Source: Neisseriaceae bacterium (GTDB lineage Bacteria > Pseudomonadota > Gammaproteobacteria > Burkholderiales > Neisseriaceae). Taken from it: 64,000 nt of DNA. Below, piece after piece: positions 16,665 to 26,882 of this stretch. The position numbers and the translations under genes are program-made. The notes beneath the pieces are model-generated. The model had not been told where the DNA came from. It did not search any database and saw nothing but the letters and a program-made list of their open reading frames with translations. The stretch is from positions 62,001 to 126,000 of the forward strand of contig JAGOQM010000008.1 of the NCBI GenBank assembly GCA_017991555.1, written 5' to 3'. Numbering within the stretch: the stretch's first letter is position 1; each line of letters opens with the position of its first letter.

Positions 16665-18995
16665 TTAAAACGCTCTACCCAATTGGAACTGGAAACGCTG
16701 TAAATCGTCGCCTTTTTTGTCTTTAAATGGGTAAGCATAACTAAACTTCATTGGGCCCAGTGGTGACAGCCAGGTCAGCGCCACACCGGCCGAATAGCGC
16801 AGCTCGCTGCTCAGGCTAGAGTCGGTCTCGGTGTCATATTTGGCCTTGGTGTTCCACACACTACCCGCATCAGCAAACACGCTTAAGCGCACTGAACGCT
16901 GGTCTTTAATCCCCGGTAACGGGAACAACAGTTCGGCGTTGGCCACAACCTTACGGTTACCACCAATGTAGTCATCATCATCACGAGGGCCCAAGCTGCT
17001 GGTCTCGTAACCACGTACTGAGCCAATACCGCCCACGTAGAAGTTGTGGAAGAACGGCAGCTCTTTGGTTTTGCCATAACCATCAGCATAACCCACTTCA
17101 CCGTTTAACATCAGGGTTAAATCCTTAGTCAAGGGGAAGAACCATTGCTGTTGGTGGGTGGCACTGTAGTATTGTACATCACTACCGGGCACGCTGAAAT
17201 CCAAGTCGGCACGCATCATGTACCCACGGGTTGGCCAAAGGGCACTGTCGGTCTTATTACGGCCCCAACCAATCGAACCGGTGTAGGTCAATACGTCGGC
17301 TTTACCGGTGCCATCGTTGCGTAGGTTACCGTATTCGGCCACGAAGTCTTTATAGCGATCCGGGCTGTCTTTATAGGTGCTAATGGTTTGGTTTTGAACG
17401 CCCAAGCCAAAGTTTACGCGGTCGTACTCGGTCACGGGCACGCCCAAACGTGCGCCCACGCCATAGGTTTCGGTTTTATAGCGGCTGGAATCCAAACGAT
17501 CTGGGTTGTACACGCGGTAGAACGCATCGTAGCCCAAGCTCACGCCATCGGGGGTAAAGTAAGGATCGGTAAACGACAGTACGGCACGCTTATTGGCCTT
17601 AGAGTTTGACAACGACAGGCTGGCGGCCTTGCCCGAACCAAACAGGTTGTCTTGGGAAATACCGCCCCCAAACACAATCCCTTCATCCTGAACGTAGCCT
17701 GCGCTCACGTCAATAGAGCCGGTTGAACGCTCGTTCACGCCCACGTTCACGTCCACCATGTCTGGCGTATTGGGGATGCCCACAGGATCCATGGTCACGC
17801 CATCGAAGTAGCCCAGCAGCTCAATCCGCTCTTTCGAACGTTGAATTTTAGAGGTGTCAAAAACCGAACCTTCCATTTGGCGTAGCTCACGACGCACCAC
17901 TTCATCACGGGTTTTGTTGTTGCCCGAAATGTTAATGCGGTTCACATAAACCTTACGGCCGGTCTCAATAGACAGGTCAAAATCCACCACGCCGGTGTCT
18001 TTGTTAGGCTTGGGCAAAACGTAGACGTTGGCCATGGCGTAGCCATCTTTGCCTAAACGGTCTTGAATTTTCTCAATATCGTCTTTGACCACCGACTGGT
18101 CAAAGTATTTGCCTTTTTTGGCAGTAATCAGTTTCTCAAGCTCGGCCATCGGCACTTCTTTGGTGTCACCGCTCAAGGTAAAATCACCAAACGTATAGCG
18201 CTGGCCTTCGGTCATGTTCACGGTCAAATAAATCTGCGATTTATCGGCGCTCAGCTCAACCTGGGTGGAATCAACGCTAAAGTCCAAAAAGCCGCTGTTT
18301 TTATAAAAATCAGTCAGGCCTTCAATGTCACTGGCCATTTTTTCTTTGGCGTACTGGTCGGTTTTACTGAACCAGGTAAACCAGCCACCGGTGGTGGCAT
18401 TGATTTGCTTGTGTAACCGACGGTCGGAGTAAAACTCATTGCCGACAAAGTTAATTTCTTTAATCTTACTGGTTTCGCCTTCGGTCACCACCAGGTTAAT
18501 CGCCACGCGGTTACGGTCTAGCTTGGTCACGGTAGGCACCACGGTGGCGGCATATTTACCGCGGTTGACGTATTCCTGTTGCAAGGCCACGATGGCCTGA
18601 TTCATCACCGACTGGTCAAACGGGTGGGCCTGATTCAGGCCGGCACCACCCAAGGTTTTTTTGATGATGTCGTTGCTGATGGATTTACCACCCTCAACCG
18701 AAATGGTGCTGATGATGGGCCGCTCAACCACAGACAGGGTCAACATGCCATCACGAGACTCTACCCGCACATCGTCAAAAAAGCCTGTCGCATAGAGCGC
18801 CTTAATGATTTCCTGACCTTTAGGGTCGGTAAACGAATCGCCCACTTTCACCGGTAAATAGGTAAACACCGTTTCAGGCTCGGTTCTTTGTAAGCCCTCA
18901 ACCCGAATGTCTTTAATTGTAAAAGCGTCTGCAGCCAATGCCATAGAGGACAACGACAGGCTCATAATTGTTGCGGTAAGAAATTTTAATTTCAT
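16665..18995 (-). CDS. bamA: outer membrane protein assembly factor BamA
   Basis: Core of the BAM complex, which folds beta-barrel proteins into the outer membrane (Omp85 of Neisseria). 776 aa: signal peptide (cleavage after SSMALA), five POTRA domains (about 24-425, the first opening FTIKDIRVEGLQRTEPETVF), and a C-terminal 16-strand Omp85 barrel including VRGYETSSLGPRD (lid-lock VRGF/Y motif) and a final strand ending in Phe (RFQFQLGRAF). It follows rseP by 8 bp, so assembly factor and sigma-E-pathway protease are made together. Confidence 0.97.
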   Translation of the reverse strand: MKLKFLTATIMSLSLSSMALAADAFTIKDIRVEGLQRTEPETVFTYLPVKVGDSFTDPKGQEIIKALYATGFFDDVRVESRDGMLTLSVVERPIISTISVEGGKSISNDIIKKTLGGAGLNQAHPFDQSVMNQAIVALQQEYVNRGKYAATVVPTVTKLDRNRVAINLVVTEGETSKIKEINFVGNEFYSDRRLHKQINATTGGWFTWFSKTDQYAKEKMASDIEGLTDFYKNSGFLDFSVDSTQVELSADKSQIYLTVNMTEGQRYTFGDFTLSGDTKEVPMAELEKLITAKKGKYFDQSVVKDDIEKIQDRLGKDGYAMANVYVLPKPNKDTGVVDFDLSIETGRKVYVNRINISGNNKTRDEVVRRELRQMEGSVFDTSKIQRSKERIELLGYFDGVTMDPVGIPNTPDMVDVNVGVNERSTGSIDVSAGYVQDEGIVFGGGISQDNLFGSGKAASLSLSNSKANKRAVLSFTDPYFTPDGVSLGYDAFYRVYNPDRLDSSRYKTETYGVGARLGVPVTEYDRVNFGLGVQNQTISTYKDSPDRYKDFVAEYGNLRNDGTGKADVLTYTGSIGWGRNKTDSALWPTRGYMMRADLDFSVPGSDVQYYSATHQQQWFFPLTKDLTLMLNGEVGYADGYGKTKELPFFHNFYVGGIGSVRGYETSSLGPRDDDDYIGGNRKVVANAELLFPLPGIKDQRSVRLSVFADAGSVWNTKAKYDTETDSSLSSELRYSAGVALTWLSPLGPMKFSYAYPFKDKKGDDLQRFQFQLGRAF

Positions 18996-19003
18996 GAAGA
19001 ATC

Positions 19004-20362
19004 TTATCCAAAAAAACGGCTAAAATCGTTAAAAAAAGCAACCATCATCAGCATCAGCATGGCAAACACGCCGATGCGCATGCTAAAGGCTTGGGCTTTT
19101 TCGCTTAATGGTTTCCCTCGTAGCCATTCGATGGTGTGAAACACAAAGTGTCCCCCATCCAACACAGGAATTGGCAATAAGTTTAACACACCTAAACTCA
19201 CACTAATGAGCGCTAAAAATTCTAAATAAGGCTGAACGCCTAAGGCTGCTGATTTACCAGCCACATCGGCAATCATCACGGGACCGCCAATGTGTTTAAG
19301 GGAGGCCTGCCCCGTAATCAGCTTGCCAAAAAACTGTACCGTCAATACCACATAATCCCACACCTGCTCGGCAGCCATTTTAATGCTTTCGCCGTAACCT
19401 GGATACCATGAATGACTAATTTGTTGACGCCATGCTTCATCTTCAGAAGGGGCGACGCCCGCACGGCCGATTAAGGCACCGTTCACGTCTTCAGACACCG
19501 GCCGCATTTGGGTCGTGGCCAACGTGCCATTACGCTCATAGCCAATGGCCAATTGTCTGCCCGGGCTATTTTGAATCACGTTCACCCAATCAAACCAGCT
19601 GGTCACGGCTTCGCCATTAATGCTCAGCAGCTTATCACCCACCTGCAAACCAGCCGCTTCGGCCGCGCTCTTCGGCGCCACCATGCCCAATACCGTGGTC
19701 ACCCGATACGGCATTAGGCCCACGCCTTTTTGAATCGCCTGATCCACGGCAGCGCTGTCGCCGGCCACTTTGATCACGCGGGTTTGGGCCTGGCCTTGTT
19801 CATCCACCACGGCCACGTTTAAATCGCCGCCATCCAGGCCCAGCATGATGTTTTTTTGTGCGTCTTGCCAATCCACCACGGCCACGCCGTTGATGCTTTG
19901 GATGTGATCGCCCGACTGGAACTGCGCCTTAGCCGCCAAAGAAGCGGGCTGCACGGTGCCCACCATCGGCTTGATGTCGGTCACGCCCATGACGTTACTG
20001 ATGCTGAAAAATAAGACCGCCAAAATCAGGTTGGCAATTGGCCCCGCCAACACAATGGCCATTTTTTTAAGTGGGTGCTGCTGGTCAAACGCAAACGGAC
20101 GGTCTGCTTCACTGACGTTGCCCTCACGGGTGTCCATCATGCGCACGTAACCGCCCAGCGGAATCGGCGCCAACGCCCATTCGGTATGGCCTTTTTTACG
20201 CATAAAAAAGGGTTTGCCAAAGCCCACGCTAAAACGGGTCACGCGCACGCCACACCAACGGGCCACCAAGTAGTGCCCCAATTCATGCAGGCTCACCAAC
20301 ACCACGATGGCGACTAAAAACGCCAAAAGCGTGGTCAAACTACTGCTTAATCCTGCCAACAT
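19004..20362 (-). CDS. rseP: site-2 intramembrane metalloprotease RseP
   Basis: Inner-membrane zinc protease; in E. coli it cleaves the anti-sigma factor RseA, and it also clears signal-peptide remnants. 452 aa. The zinc site HELGH is at residues 26-30 in the first transmembrane helix. Two tandem periplasmic PDZ domains follow (about 125-215 and 220-310, with VGDKLLSINGEAV), then the second zinc motif NLLPIPVLDGGHF and further C-terminal helices. It ends 8 bp before bamA and begins 2 bp after the dxr stop. Confidence 0.95.
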   Translation of the reverse strand: MLAGLSSSLTTLLAFLVAIVVLVSLHELGHYLVARWCGVRVTRFSVGFGKPFFMRKKGHTEWALAPIPLGGYVRMMDTREGNVSEADRPFAFDQQHPLKKMAIVLAGPIANLILAVLFFSISNVMGVTDIKPMVGTVQPASLAAKAQFQSGDHIQSINGVAVVDWQDAQKNIMLGLDGGDLNVAVVDEQGQAQTRVIKVAGDSAAVDQAIQKGVGLMPYRVTTVLGMVAPKSAAEAAGLQVGDKLLSINGEAVTSWFDWVNVIQNSPGRQLAIGYERNGTLATTQMRPVSEDVNGALIGRAGVAPSEDEAWRQQISHSWYPGYGESIKMAAEQVWDYVVLTVQFFGKLITGQASLKHIGGPVMIADVAGKSAALGVQPYLEFLALISVSLGVLNLLPIPVLDGGHFVFHTIEWLRGKPLSEKAQAFSMRIGVFAMLMLMMVAFFNDFSRFFG

Positions 20363-20364
20363 GC

Positions 20365-21540
20365 TTATCCTTTAATCCAGTTCAGCGCCATGTCTCGGGC
20401 TTCTCTGTCTTTTGCCAATAAGTCATTGATGTCTTCACTGCCGCTTAAGTTCATTTTTTCGAGGCAATCACCCACCAAACGACCAATGTCTGTGAATTTA
20501 ATCTGTTCGGCCAGGAAGGCCGCTACCGCCACCTCATTGGCTGCATTGAGCACGCAAGGGGCGTCTCCGCCTGCTTTTAACGCATCAAAAGCCAGCTGCA
20601 AACAGTCAAACTTAACCAAATCGGGTTCAAAAAAGGTCAGCCCTGAAAGCTGCCCAAAATCCAGCCGCTTCACCCCAGACGTCATCCGAGCGGGATGCGC
20701 CAAGCAATTGGCAATCGGGGTGCGCATGTCTGGCGTGCCCATCTGTGCCAGCACTGACCCATCAATATAGCGCACCATACTGTGTATCACACTTTGGGGG
20801 TGAACCACCACCTCAATTTGCTCAACGCTGGCGCCAAATAGCCAATGGGCTTCAATGACTTCCAAACCTTTATTCATCATACTGGCAGAATCAACGGAAA
20901 TTTTCTGCCCCATAGACCAGTTCGGATGCGCCACTGCCTGCGCTGGCGTGATGCTGCCAAACTGGGCCGCATCGGTGTGTAAGAACGGCCCACCAGAAGC
21001 GGTCAGAATAATCGACTCTATCCCATGAGCCTTAAGGTTACCTGAATACGCTTCAGGCAACACTTGAAAAATAGCATTGTGTTCGCTGTCGACCGGCAAA
21101 ATCGTCGCATGGCCTTTTTTGGCGGCGCGCATAAACAAAGCCCCGGCCACCACCAGGGTTTCTTTGTTGGCCAACAAAATGCGCTTGCCCATTTTGGCGG
21201 CACACAGGGTCGGCAACAGGCCGGCGGCCCCCACAATCGCGGCCATCACGGTGTCTACTTCGGCGGCGGTTGAGACTTCGGCCAAGGCCTGCTCACCGTA
21301 CAACACCTCGGTTTCGGCCCCCGCTTGGCGCAGCTTTTGCTGTAACTCAGCCGCGGCGGCTTCGGTGCCGACAACGGCAAACTTAGGCGCAAACGCCAAG
21401 CACTGGCTGAATAATTTATCAATTTGGGTAAAACAGGTTAAAGCATAAACGGCAAATCGTTCTGGATGCTCGGCCAAAATCGCCAAAGTACTGCAACCAA
21501 TGCTGCCGGTTGCACCCAGAATGGTAATGGTTTGTTTCAT
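20365..21540 (-). CDS. dxr: 1-deoxy-D-xylulose 5-phosphate reductoisomerase
   Basis: Commits the MEP pathway to isoprenoids by making MEP from DXP with NADPH; its product line feeds UppS in the same operon. 391 aa. The NADPH motif LGATGSIG is at residues 7-14, followed by LANKETLVVAG, LPVDSEHNAIFQ and TASGGPFL, with SVDSASMMNKGLE for metal and substrate binding. The ATG at 21540 overlaps the cdsA stop (TAATG); an upstream in-frame TTG was not used because the family starts with xxQxITILG. Confidence 0.95.
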   Translation of the reverse strand: MKQTITILGATGSIGCSTLAILAEHPERFAVYALTCFTQIDKLFSQCLAFAPKFAVVGTEAAAAELQQKLRQAGAETEVLYGEQALAEVSTAAEVDTVMAAIVGAAGLLPTLCAAKMGKRILLANKETLVVAGALFMRAAKKGHATILPVDSEHNAIFQVLPEAYSGNLKAHGIESIILTASGGPFLHTDAAQFGSITPAQAVAHPNWSMGQKISVDSASMMNKGLEVIEAHWLFGASVEQIEVVVHPQSVIHSMVRYIDGSVLAQMGTPDMRTPIANCLAHPARMTSGVKRLDFGQLSGLTFFEPDLVKFDCLQLAFDALKAGGDAPCVLNAANEVAVAAFLAEQIKFTDIGRLVGDCLEKMNLSGSEDINDLLAKDREARDMALNWIKG

Positions 21541-22349
21541 TAATTCGTCCAATAAACAGCAAAGGCCAACAGTGCTGCATAAATACTCAATACCGCAATC
21601 AAGGAATCTACTCGGTCAAACACGCCGCCATGACCAGGCAGCAGCTGGCTGCTGTCCTTCATGCCCGCCGCCCGCTTAAACCAACTTTCCAATAGGTCCC
21701 CCACTACGCTGACAGCCGTCAACAACACCGCTGCCACAATCAACGCCCAGGTGGGCAGCACAAAGCCAAACCAGCCCAAACGATCCACGATCAACACATA
21801 GGCAATCACGCACACCACGCCGCCAATGGCCCCTTCCCAGCTTTTACCAGGACTGATGGACGGTGCCAGTTTACGCTTGCCAAACAGGCGCCCAAACACA
21901 TAGGCCCCTACGTCTGCCACCCACACCATCGCCATCACGGCCAACAGTGCCTTGGCATCCTGTTCCGAGGGCCGTAGCGCCACCAGAGCCAGCCAAAACG
22001 GCACCATCAACACCCAGCCCAGCAACAGGCCCAAAAAGCCCGGCTTAGGGGCCCATTTAAAGCGCAACCACAGCGGCGCCAACACCACCCAAAACAACAC
22101 CACCAAACCATGCTCAACCAGGTTTAAACGATAATCCTGATAGGCGGCGGCCACGCCCAACACCAAGGTGATGCTCAAATAGGTTGCTTGCATCGCCAAG
22201 GGCATTTTGGCCATGCGGCTAAATTCCCACAAGGCCACCATCGCAATCAGGCCGCAAAAGGCCACCCAACCAAGGGGCGATGCATAAAACAACATCCCCA
22301 GCATCAGGGGCAACAAAACCAAGGCGGTGAGTATTCTGGGTATCAACAT
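21540..22349 (-). CDS. cdsA: phosphatidate cytidylyltransferase CdsA
   Basis: Makes CDP-diacylglycerol, precursor of all bacterial phospholipids, in the inner membrane. 269 aa with about eight hydrophobic segments. The signature is visible as SWFKRAAGMKDSSQLLPGHG, followed by GVFDRVDS. MVWVADVGAYVFGRLFGKRK and SPGKSWEG are also family-typical. One base separates it from uppS. Confidence 0.94.
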   Translation of the reverse strand: MLIPRILTALVLLPLMLGMLFYASPLGWVAFCGLIAMVALWEFSRMAKMPLAMQATYLSITLVLGVAAAYQDYRLNLVEHGLVVLFWVVLAPLWLRFKWAPKPGFLGLLLGWVLMVPFWLALVALRPSEQDAKALLAVMAMVWVADVGAYVFGRLFGKRKLAPSISPGKSWEGAIGGVVCVIAYVLIVDRLGWFGFVLPTWALIVAAVLLTAVSVVGDLLESWFKRAAGMKDSSQLLPGHGGVFDRVDSLIAVLSIYAALLAFAVYWTN

Positions 22350-22350
22350 A

Positions 22351-23100
22351 TTAGGGGCGCTGCTTCTCTATCGGTAATTGTTCAGAAGTCCGACCAAATC
22401 GACGCTCCCGCGCCTGGTAGGAATGAATCGCTAAATCCATGGCCTTTTTGTTAAATTCAGGCCACAAAGTATCGGTAAAGTACAGTTCAGCATACGCCAT
22501 TTGCCACAGCAAGAAATTACTCATGCGTACTTCACCGCCGGTGCGAATGAATAAATCTGGGTCAGGCATGTCGCTCAAACACAGTTTTTGGGCAATGGCG
22601 TCCTCGGTTAACTCAGTCACGCCTTCAGCAATCAGCTGATTAGCGGCCTGAACCATGTCCCAACGACCACCGTAATCGGCAGCAATGGTGAGGGTTAAGC
22701 CGGTATTATTGGCCGTCAAAGCCTCGGCCGCATCAATGGCCGCCACAATGTCGGCATTGAGCCGCTCCTTGGCCCCAATCACCCGCAGGCGCAAGCCATT
22801 TTCATGCATTGCCGCAACTTCTTTACCCAACGCTTGCACAAACAGGCCCATCAAGAACGACACTTCTTCTTGCGGACGGCGCCAGTTTTCGGTCGAAAAC
22901 GCAAACACGGTGAGGTGGCCAATGCCCAACTCTTCACAATACTGCACCAAATTACGCAACACGCTGAGGCCTCTTTTGTGGCCCATGACGCGTGGTAAAA
23001 AACGTTTTTTAGCCCAACGGCCGTTGCCATCCATAATGATGGCAACGTGCTTGGGCAAGTTGTCGTGATCAATCACAACTTTAGCATGCTCGGAAAACAA
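22351..23100 (-). CDS. uppS: undecaprenyl diphosphate synthase UppS
   Basis: cis-Prenyltransferase that makes the C55 carrier lipid for peptidoglycan and other glycans. 249 aa. Catalytic Asp24 lies in VAIIMDGNGRWAKKR. FAFSTENWRRP and the C-terminal DLFIRTGGEVRMSNF / YAELYFTDTLWPEF motifs bind the substrates. It starts 11 bp after frr. Confidence 0.96.
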   Translation of the reverse strand: MFSEHAKVVIDHDNLPKHVAIIMDGNGRWAKKRFLPRVMGHKRGLSVLRNLVQYCEELGIGHLTVFAFSTENWRRPQEEVSFLMGLFVQALGKEVAAMHENGLRLRVIGAKERLNADIVAAIDAAEALTANNTGLTLTIAADYGGRWDMVQAANQLIAEGVTELTEDAIAQKLCLSDMPDPDLFIRTGGEVRMSNFLLWQMAYAELYFTDTLWPEFNKKAMDLAIHSYQARERRFGRTSEQLPIEKQRP

Positions 23101-23111
23101 GGGACTATCCT

Positions 23112-23669
23112 TTAAACAGCTAACAAATCTTCTTCTTTAGCTGCCAGCATGGCATCTACTTCAGCAATGTGCTTGTCGGTTAATTTTTGAATTTCATCTT
23201 CACCACGACGAGCATCATCTTCAGAAATGTCTTTGTCTTTCAACAGCGTTTTAAAGTCATTATTGGCATCGCGACGGATGTTGCGCACCGCCACGCGACC
23301 TTCTTCTGCTTCTGCACGCACGACTTTAATCAAGTCTTTACGACGCTCTTCGGTCAACATTGGCATCGGCACGCGAATCAAATCGCCCATTGCTGCTGGG
23401 TTTAAACCCAAGTTAGAATCGCGAATGGCCTTTTCAACCGCAGCCGTCATGGTGCGCTCAAATGGCTTCACGCCAATGGTGCGCGCATCAATTAGGTTCA
23501 TGCTGGCAATTTGGCTAATCGGCGTAGGGTTGCCGTAATAATCCACCATCACCTGATCCAAAATACCGGTATGGGCACGACCCGTACGTACTTTGGCTAA
23601 GTTTTGGCGCAATGCTTCTAACGACTTACCCATTTTATCAGCCGCTGTGTTTTTAATTTCAGAAATCAT
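23112..23669 (-). CDS. frr: ribosome recycling factor
   Basis: Splits post-termination ribosomes together with EF-G. 185 aa, exactly the family's usual length. It has the N-terminal helix with [18 protein letters not shown], the YYGNPTPI strand and the C-terminal helix ending in KEEDLLAV. I used the ATG at 23669 ([13 protein letters not shown]) with AAAGG 6 nt upstream; a TTG two codons earlier is open but unlikely. The gap to pyrH is about 100 bp. Confidence 0.96.
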   Translation of the reverse strand: MISEIKNTAADKMGKSLEALRQNLAKVRTGRAHTGILDQVMVDYYGNPTPISQIASMNLIDARTIGVKPFERTMTAAVEKAIRDSNLGLNPAAMGDLIRVPMPMLTEERRKDLIKVVRAEAEEGRVAVRNIRRDANNDFKTLLKDKDISEDDARRGEDEIQKLTDKHIAEVDAMLAAKEEDLLAV

Positions 23670-23777
23670 AATCAACCTTTTATCTTGCTAAACGACAGTA
23701 CCCAAGCGCTGCGCCTGGGCCCATCCAATCATCATCATGATCAAGCTTAACGACGATGCCAACGCAGTCAATCTGCC

Positions 23778-24500
23778 TTAGCAGTGCACTAAAGTGCCTT
23801 CGTCTTCACCCTTAACCACACGTTTTAATGCACCTTCTTTGAAGATGCCAAATACTTTAATGTTTAATTTTTGTTCGCGACACAAAGCAAAAGCCGTTGC
23901 GTCCATCACTTTTAAGTTTTTAATGATGGCTTCATCAAAGGTAATGGTCTGGTAACGCGTTGCTTCTGGATCTTTTTTCGGGTCTGCGGTGTACACGCCA
24001 TCCACATTGGTGGCTTTCAACATAATGTCGCAGTTCATTTCGGCGCCGCGTAACGCTGCCGCCGTGTCGGTGGTAAAGAAGGGGTTGCCGGTGCCGCCCG
24101 CAAAAATCACCACTTTGCCTTCGCTTAAATACTGGATCGCTTTTTCGCGCGCATAAGGTTCGACCACCTGTTGCATGTTTAGTGCCGACTGCACGCGCGC
24201 GTGCACGCCAATCGATTCTAAAGCGTCTTTAAGCGCCAAAGAGTTCATCACTGTGGCCATCATGCCCATGTAGTCTGCGGTGGCTCTGTCCATGCCGTCT
24301 GCGGCTGGCGCCACGCCGCGGAAAATATTGCCGCCGCCAATCACGATGCCTACTTGCACACCCATTTCTACCACTTCTTTCACCTGAGCGACAATTTGCA
24401 TGATGGTGTTGCGGTTAATCCCGAACGCGTCACCACCCATCAGGGCTTCGCCTGATAGTTTTAATAGAATTCGTTTATATGTTTTTGTTGTGCCAGACAT
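23778..24500 (-). CDS. pyrH: uridylate kinase PyrH
   Basis: Phosphorylates UMP to UDP; hexameric amino-acid-kinase-fold enzyme regulated by GTP and UTP. 240 aa. [14 protein letters not shown] opens the kinase fold; [12 protein letters not shown] and [14 protein letters not shown] form the nucleotide and substrate sites, and [19 protein letters not shown] is conserved. I start at 24500 ([13 protein letters not shown]) with AAAGG 8 nt upstream, not at the open upstream extension. It lies beyond the tsf terminator, so it has its own promoter or depends on read-through. Confidence 0.95.
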   Translation of the reverse strand: MSGTTKTYKRILLKLSGEALMGGDAFGINRNTIMQIVAQVKEVVEMGVQVGIVIGGGNIFRGVAPAADGMDRATADYMGMMATVMNSLALKDALESIGVHARVQSALNMQQVVEPYAREKAIQYLSEGKVVIFAGGTGNPFFTTDTAAALRGAEMNCDIMLKATNVDGVYTADPKKDPEATRYQTITFDEAIIKNLKVMDATAFALCREQKLNIKVFGIFKEGALKRVVKGEDEGTLVHC

Positions 24501-24640
24501 GACTTGAACCTTTGATTGAGTGATAAAAAAACCCGTAAAGCGTAATAAACGTCCGATTGCAGCCAAAGCGGTCTCATCTTAAAGCAATCCCACCGACAAC
24601 ACAAACGGAAGTTTCTGTGTGCAATCTACTCTTTTTTCTT

Positions 24641-24682
24641 AAAAAAAAGCACCCTAACTCAAAATATAGAGCTTAGAGTGCC
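24641..24682 (-). terminator. tsf terminator
   Basis: On the minus strand GGCACTCTAAGCTC, a short AT loop and GAGTTAGGGTGC form an imperfect stem of about 12 bp, followed by TTTTTTTT. It lies 17 bp past the tsf stop and closes the rpsB-tsf unit. Confidence 0.8.
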
Positions 24683-24699
24683 TTTAGGGGTGTCTAAAG

Positions 24700-25572
24700 T
24701 TAAACTTTAGCAGCAGCAGCGACTTCAGCAGCGTAGTCAACCACAGCTTTTTCAATGCCTTCGCCCACGTGGAACGCGGTGAAAGCTTGAACGCTGGCAG
24801 ATTTTTCAGCCAACAATTGAGCGATGGTTTGGTCTGGGTTCTTAACGAACGGTTGACCCATCAAAGTGATTTCAGCCAAGTATTTGTTCACGCGGCCTTC
24901 AACCATTTTTTCAATGATGTTGGCAGGTTTACCAGACTGAGCGGCTTGCTCAGTGTAGATGTGACGCTCTTTTTCAACTTCAGCTGGATCCACTTGATCT
25001 TGAGACACGCACACTGGACGAGCAGCAGCAATGTGCATCGCTACGTCGCGGCCTACGGTTTCGTCACCACCGGTGAACTCAACCATCACGCCAATTTTCG
25101 CACCGTGCATGTAAGCCACCAAGTTGTTGGCGGTTTCATAACGTTGGAAACGGCGCACAGAAATGTTTTCGCCCAATTTAGCAATCATGGCTTTGCGCAT
25201 TTCTTCTAGGGTTTCACCAGAAGCGGTTTTTACTTCAGCCAAAGCTTCTACAGAAGCAGGGTTAGCAGCAGCAACGGCTTTAGCAGCAGCGTCTGCGTAA
25301 GCCAGGAAGCTTTCGTCTTTAGCCACGAAGTCTGTTTCACAGTTCACTTCAACCAAAGCACCCACGCCATTGTCGATGACGTGCGTAATAATGCCTTCGG
25401 CAGCCGTACGGCCAGCCAATTTACCAGCTTTAGCACCTGATTTAATGCGTAAAATTTCTTCGGCTTTTTCCATGTTGCCTTCAGCTTCAACCAAAGCTTT
25501 TTTACATTCCATCATACCAAGACCAGTTGCGCCACGTAGTTCAGCAACCATTTTTGCGGTAATTTCAGCCAT
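24700..25572 (-). CDS. tsf: translation elongation factor Ts
   Basis: Nucleotide exchange factor that recycles EF-Tu-GDP. 290 aa. UBA-like N-terminus [22 protein letters not shown] (truncated here to [14 protein letters not shown] and GMMECKKAL), then the catalytic [10 protein letters not shown] motif (TDFV contacts EF-Tu), and a C-terminal dimerisation/core region. It is paired with rpsB as in nearly all bacteria, and flanked by an intergenic terminator-like hairpin and a true terminator. Confidence 0.96.
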   Translation of the reverse strand: MAEITAKMVAELRGATGLGMMECKKALVEAEGNMEKAEEILRIKSGAKAGKLAGRTAAEGIITHVIDNGVGALVEVNCETDFVAKDESFLAYADAAAKAVAAANPASVEALAEVKTASGETLEEMRKAMIAKLGENISVRRFQRYETANNLVAYMHGAKIGVMVEFTGGDETVGRDVAMHIAAARPVCVSQDQVDPAEVEKERHIYTEQAAQSGKPANIIEKMVEGRVNKYLAEITLMGQPFVKNPDQTIAQLLAEKSASVQAFTAFHVGEGIEKAVVDYAAEVAAAAKV

Positions 25573-25620
25573 TGTTTAATCCTTATTGTCTGTTCGCGAT
25601 GCCTTACCTACCGACATCTT

Positions 25621-25644
25621 AAAAAAGGGGCCAAAGCCCCTTTG
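25621..25644 (-). terminator. rpsB-tsf intergenic terminator/attenuator
   Basis: AAAGGGGC / GCCCCTTT stem with a TTTG loop and TTTTTT on the minus strand, 15 bp past the rpsB stop. It would reduce tsf relative to rpsB transcript, as reported for the E. coli rpsB-tsf operon. Confidence 0.75.
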
Positions 25645-25658
25645 ATACATGCTTTGAC

Positions 25659-26390
25659 TTACTCAGCAGCAGCTTCAGCAGCCACTTGAGCCACTTCTTG
25701 CAATGATTGTGCTTTGCCTTCCAAGATGGCATCAGCAATACCACGAGCGTATAGGCGAATGGCTTTAGCAGAGTCATCGTTACCAGGAATCACGTATTTA
25801 ACGCCTTCTGGGCTGTTGTTGGTGTCCACTACAGCAATCACAGGAATGCCTAGTTTTTGTGCTTCAACGATGGTGCCTTTTTGGTAGCCAGTGTCGATCA
25901 CAAAAATAGCGTCAGGCAAGCCTTTCATGTCTTTAATGCCGCCCAATGAACGCTCTAGTTTTTCAACTTCGCGTTCCATGTCCAAGATTTCTTTTTTACC
26001 GAAGCCGCTGTCTGCAGCGTTGGCCAAAATCGCGCTTTTTTCTTCCAAGCGTTTAATTGACTGTTTCACGGTTTTGTAGTTGGTCAACATACCACCCAAC
26101 CAACGGTAATCAACGTAAGGAGCGCCAGCACGAGTGGCTTCTTCTTTGATGATTTCGCGAGCTTGGCGTTTAGTACCCACAAACATCACATTGCCTTTAT
26201 TCGCAGCCAAACGACGAACAACGTCTTGGGCTTCGATGAACATTGGCAAGGTTTTTTCTAAGTTGATGATGTGAATTTTATTACGCGCGCCAAAAATGTA
26301 TTCGGCCATTTTTGGGTTCCAGAAACGAGTTTGGTGACCGAAGTGAACACCTGCTTCCAACATTTGGCGCATAGTAACTTGAGTTGACAT
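25659..26390 (-). CDS. rpsB: 30S ribosomal protein S2
   Basis: Structural protein of the small ribosomal subunit. 243 aa. Typical opening [52 protein letters not shown] and [19 protein letters not shown] are family hallmarks. AAGGAT lies just upstream of the ATG. Its leader carries a structured element that could be the S2 autoregulatory site. Confidence 0.96.
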   Translation of the reverse strand: MSTQVTMRQMLEAGVHFGHQTRFWNPKMAEYIFGARNKIHIINLEKTLPMFIEAQDVVRRLAANKGNVMFVGTKRQAREIIKEEATRAGAPYVDYRWLGGMLTNYKTVKQSIKRLEEKSAILANAADSGFGKKEILDMEREVEKLERSLGGIKDMKGLPDAIFVIDTGYQKGTIVEAQKLGIPVIAVVDTNNSPEGVKYVIPGNDDSAKAIRLYARGIADAILEGKAQSLQEVAQVAAEAAAE

Positions 26391-26401
26391 AATTTATCCT
26401 T

Positions 26402-26463
26402 AAAGGGTTAAAGCCTAGCATCTTAACGCACAGAACCCTTACGAAATGGTAAGAGCACCCTTT
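26402..26463 (-). promoter_or_regulatory. possible S2-binding rpsB leader RNA structure
   Basis: On the minus strand AAAGGGT (26463-26457) can pair with ACCCTTT (26408-26402), closing a domain that contains a small hairpin CTTAC/GTAAG (about 26435-26452) and ends next to the rpsB Shine-Dalgarno. rpsB mRNAs of Proteobacteria carry an autoregulatory leader bound by S2. Placing this structure in that class is inference. Confidence 0.45.
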
Positions 26464-26606
26464 GGCGAAGATGACAGCGATTGTATATAGATTAATGTTT
26501 TCTCTACGATTAATCACATTACAGTGTTTTAAAAGAGAAAAAGCCCGCAAATTTTACGGGATTCAGGTAAAAAAAACAAGTAGACACCGGCAAAAGCCTG
26601 CTTTTT

Positions 26607-26783
26607 TCATTCTGACTGTTGCTTTGCCTTTTGATTGCGCCTTTTTTGACGCAACATCCACCCCACCACAATGGTGGGTATGACCGCTAAAAACACCATG
26701 TAAATGATCATCCGCGCAATGGATTCTTGCACCACGCTGAACATCAACACCACGTATAAGTAAGCCACCCAAATAATGTACAT
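26607..26783 (-). CDS. small two-helix membrane protein (58 aa), unknown
   Basis: A short gene: start MYIIWVAYLYVVLMFSVVQE, a second hydrophobic stretch MIIYMVFLAVIPTIVVGWML, and a very basic C-terminus (RQKRRNQKAKQQ). The layout is two transmembrane helices with a positive cytoplasmic tail. AGGGG precedes the ATG. It lies between rpsB (convergent spacing of about 220 bp) and the 5-formyl-THF cyclo-ligase, which is divergent. No function can be assigned. Confidence 0.65.
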   Translation of the reverse strand: MYIIWVAYLYVVLMFSVVQESIARMIIYMVFLAVIPTIVVGWMLRQKRRNQKAKQQSE

Positions 26784-26882
26784 CCCGACCCCTATCTTAA
26801 TTTTACGTCGTCAGCCCGCCAAACGGCCCCATTTAATGGCGTCCATGCTAATCTAGTCTTCTGTTTATTGAAAGCATCGTTT

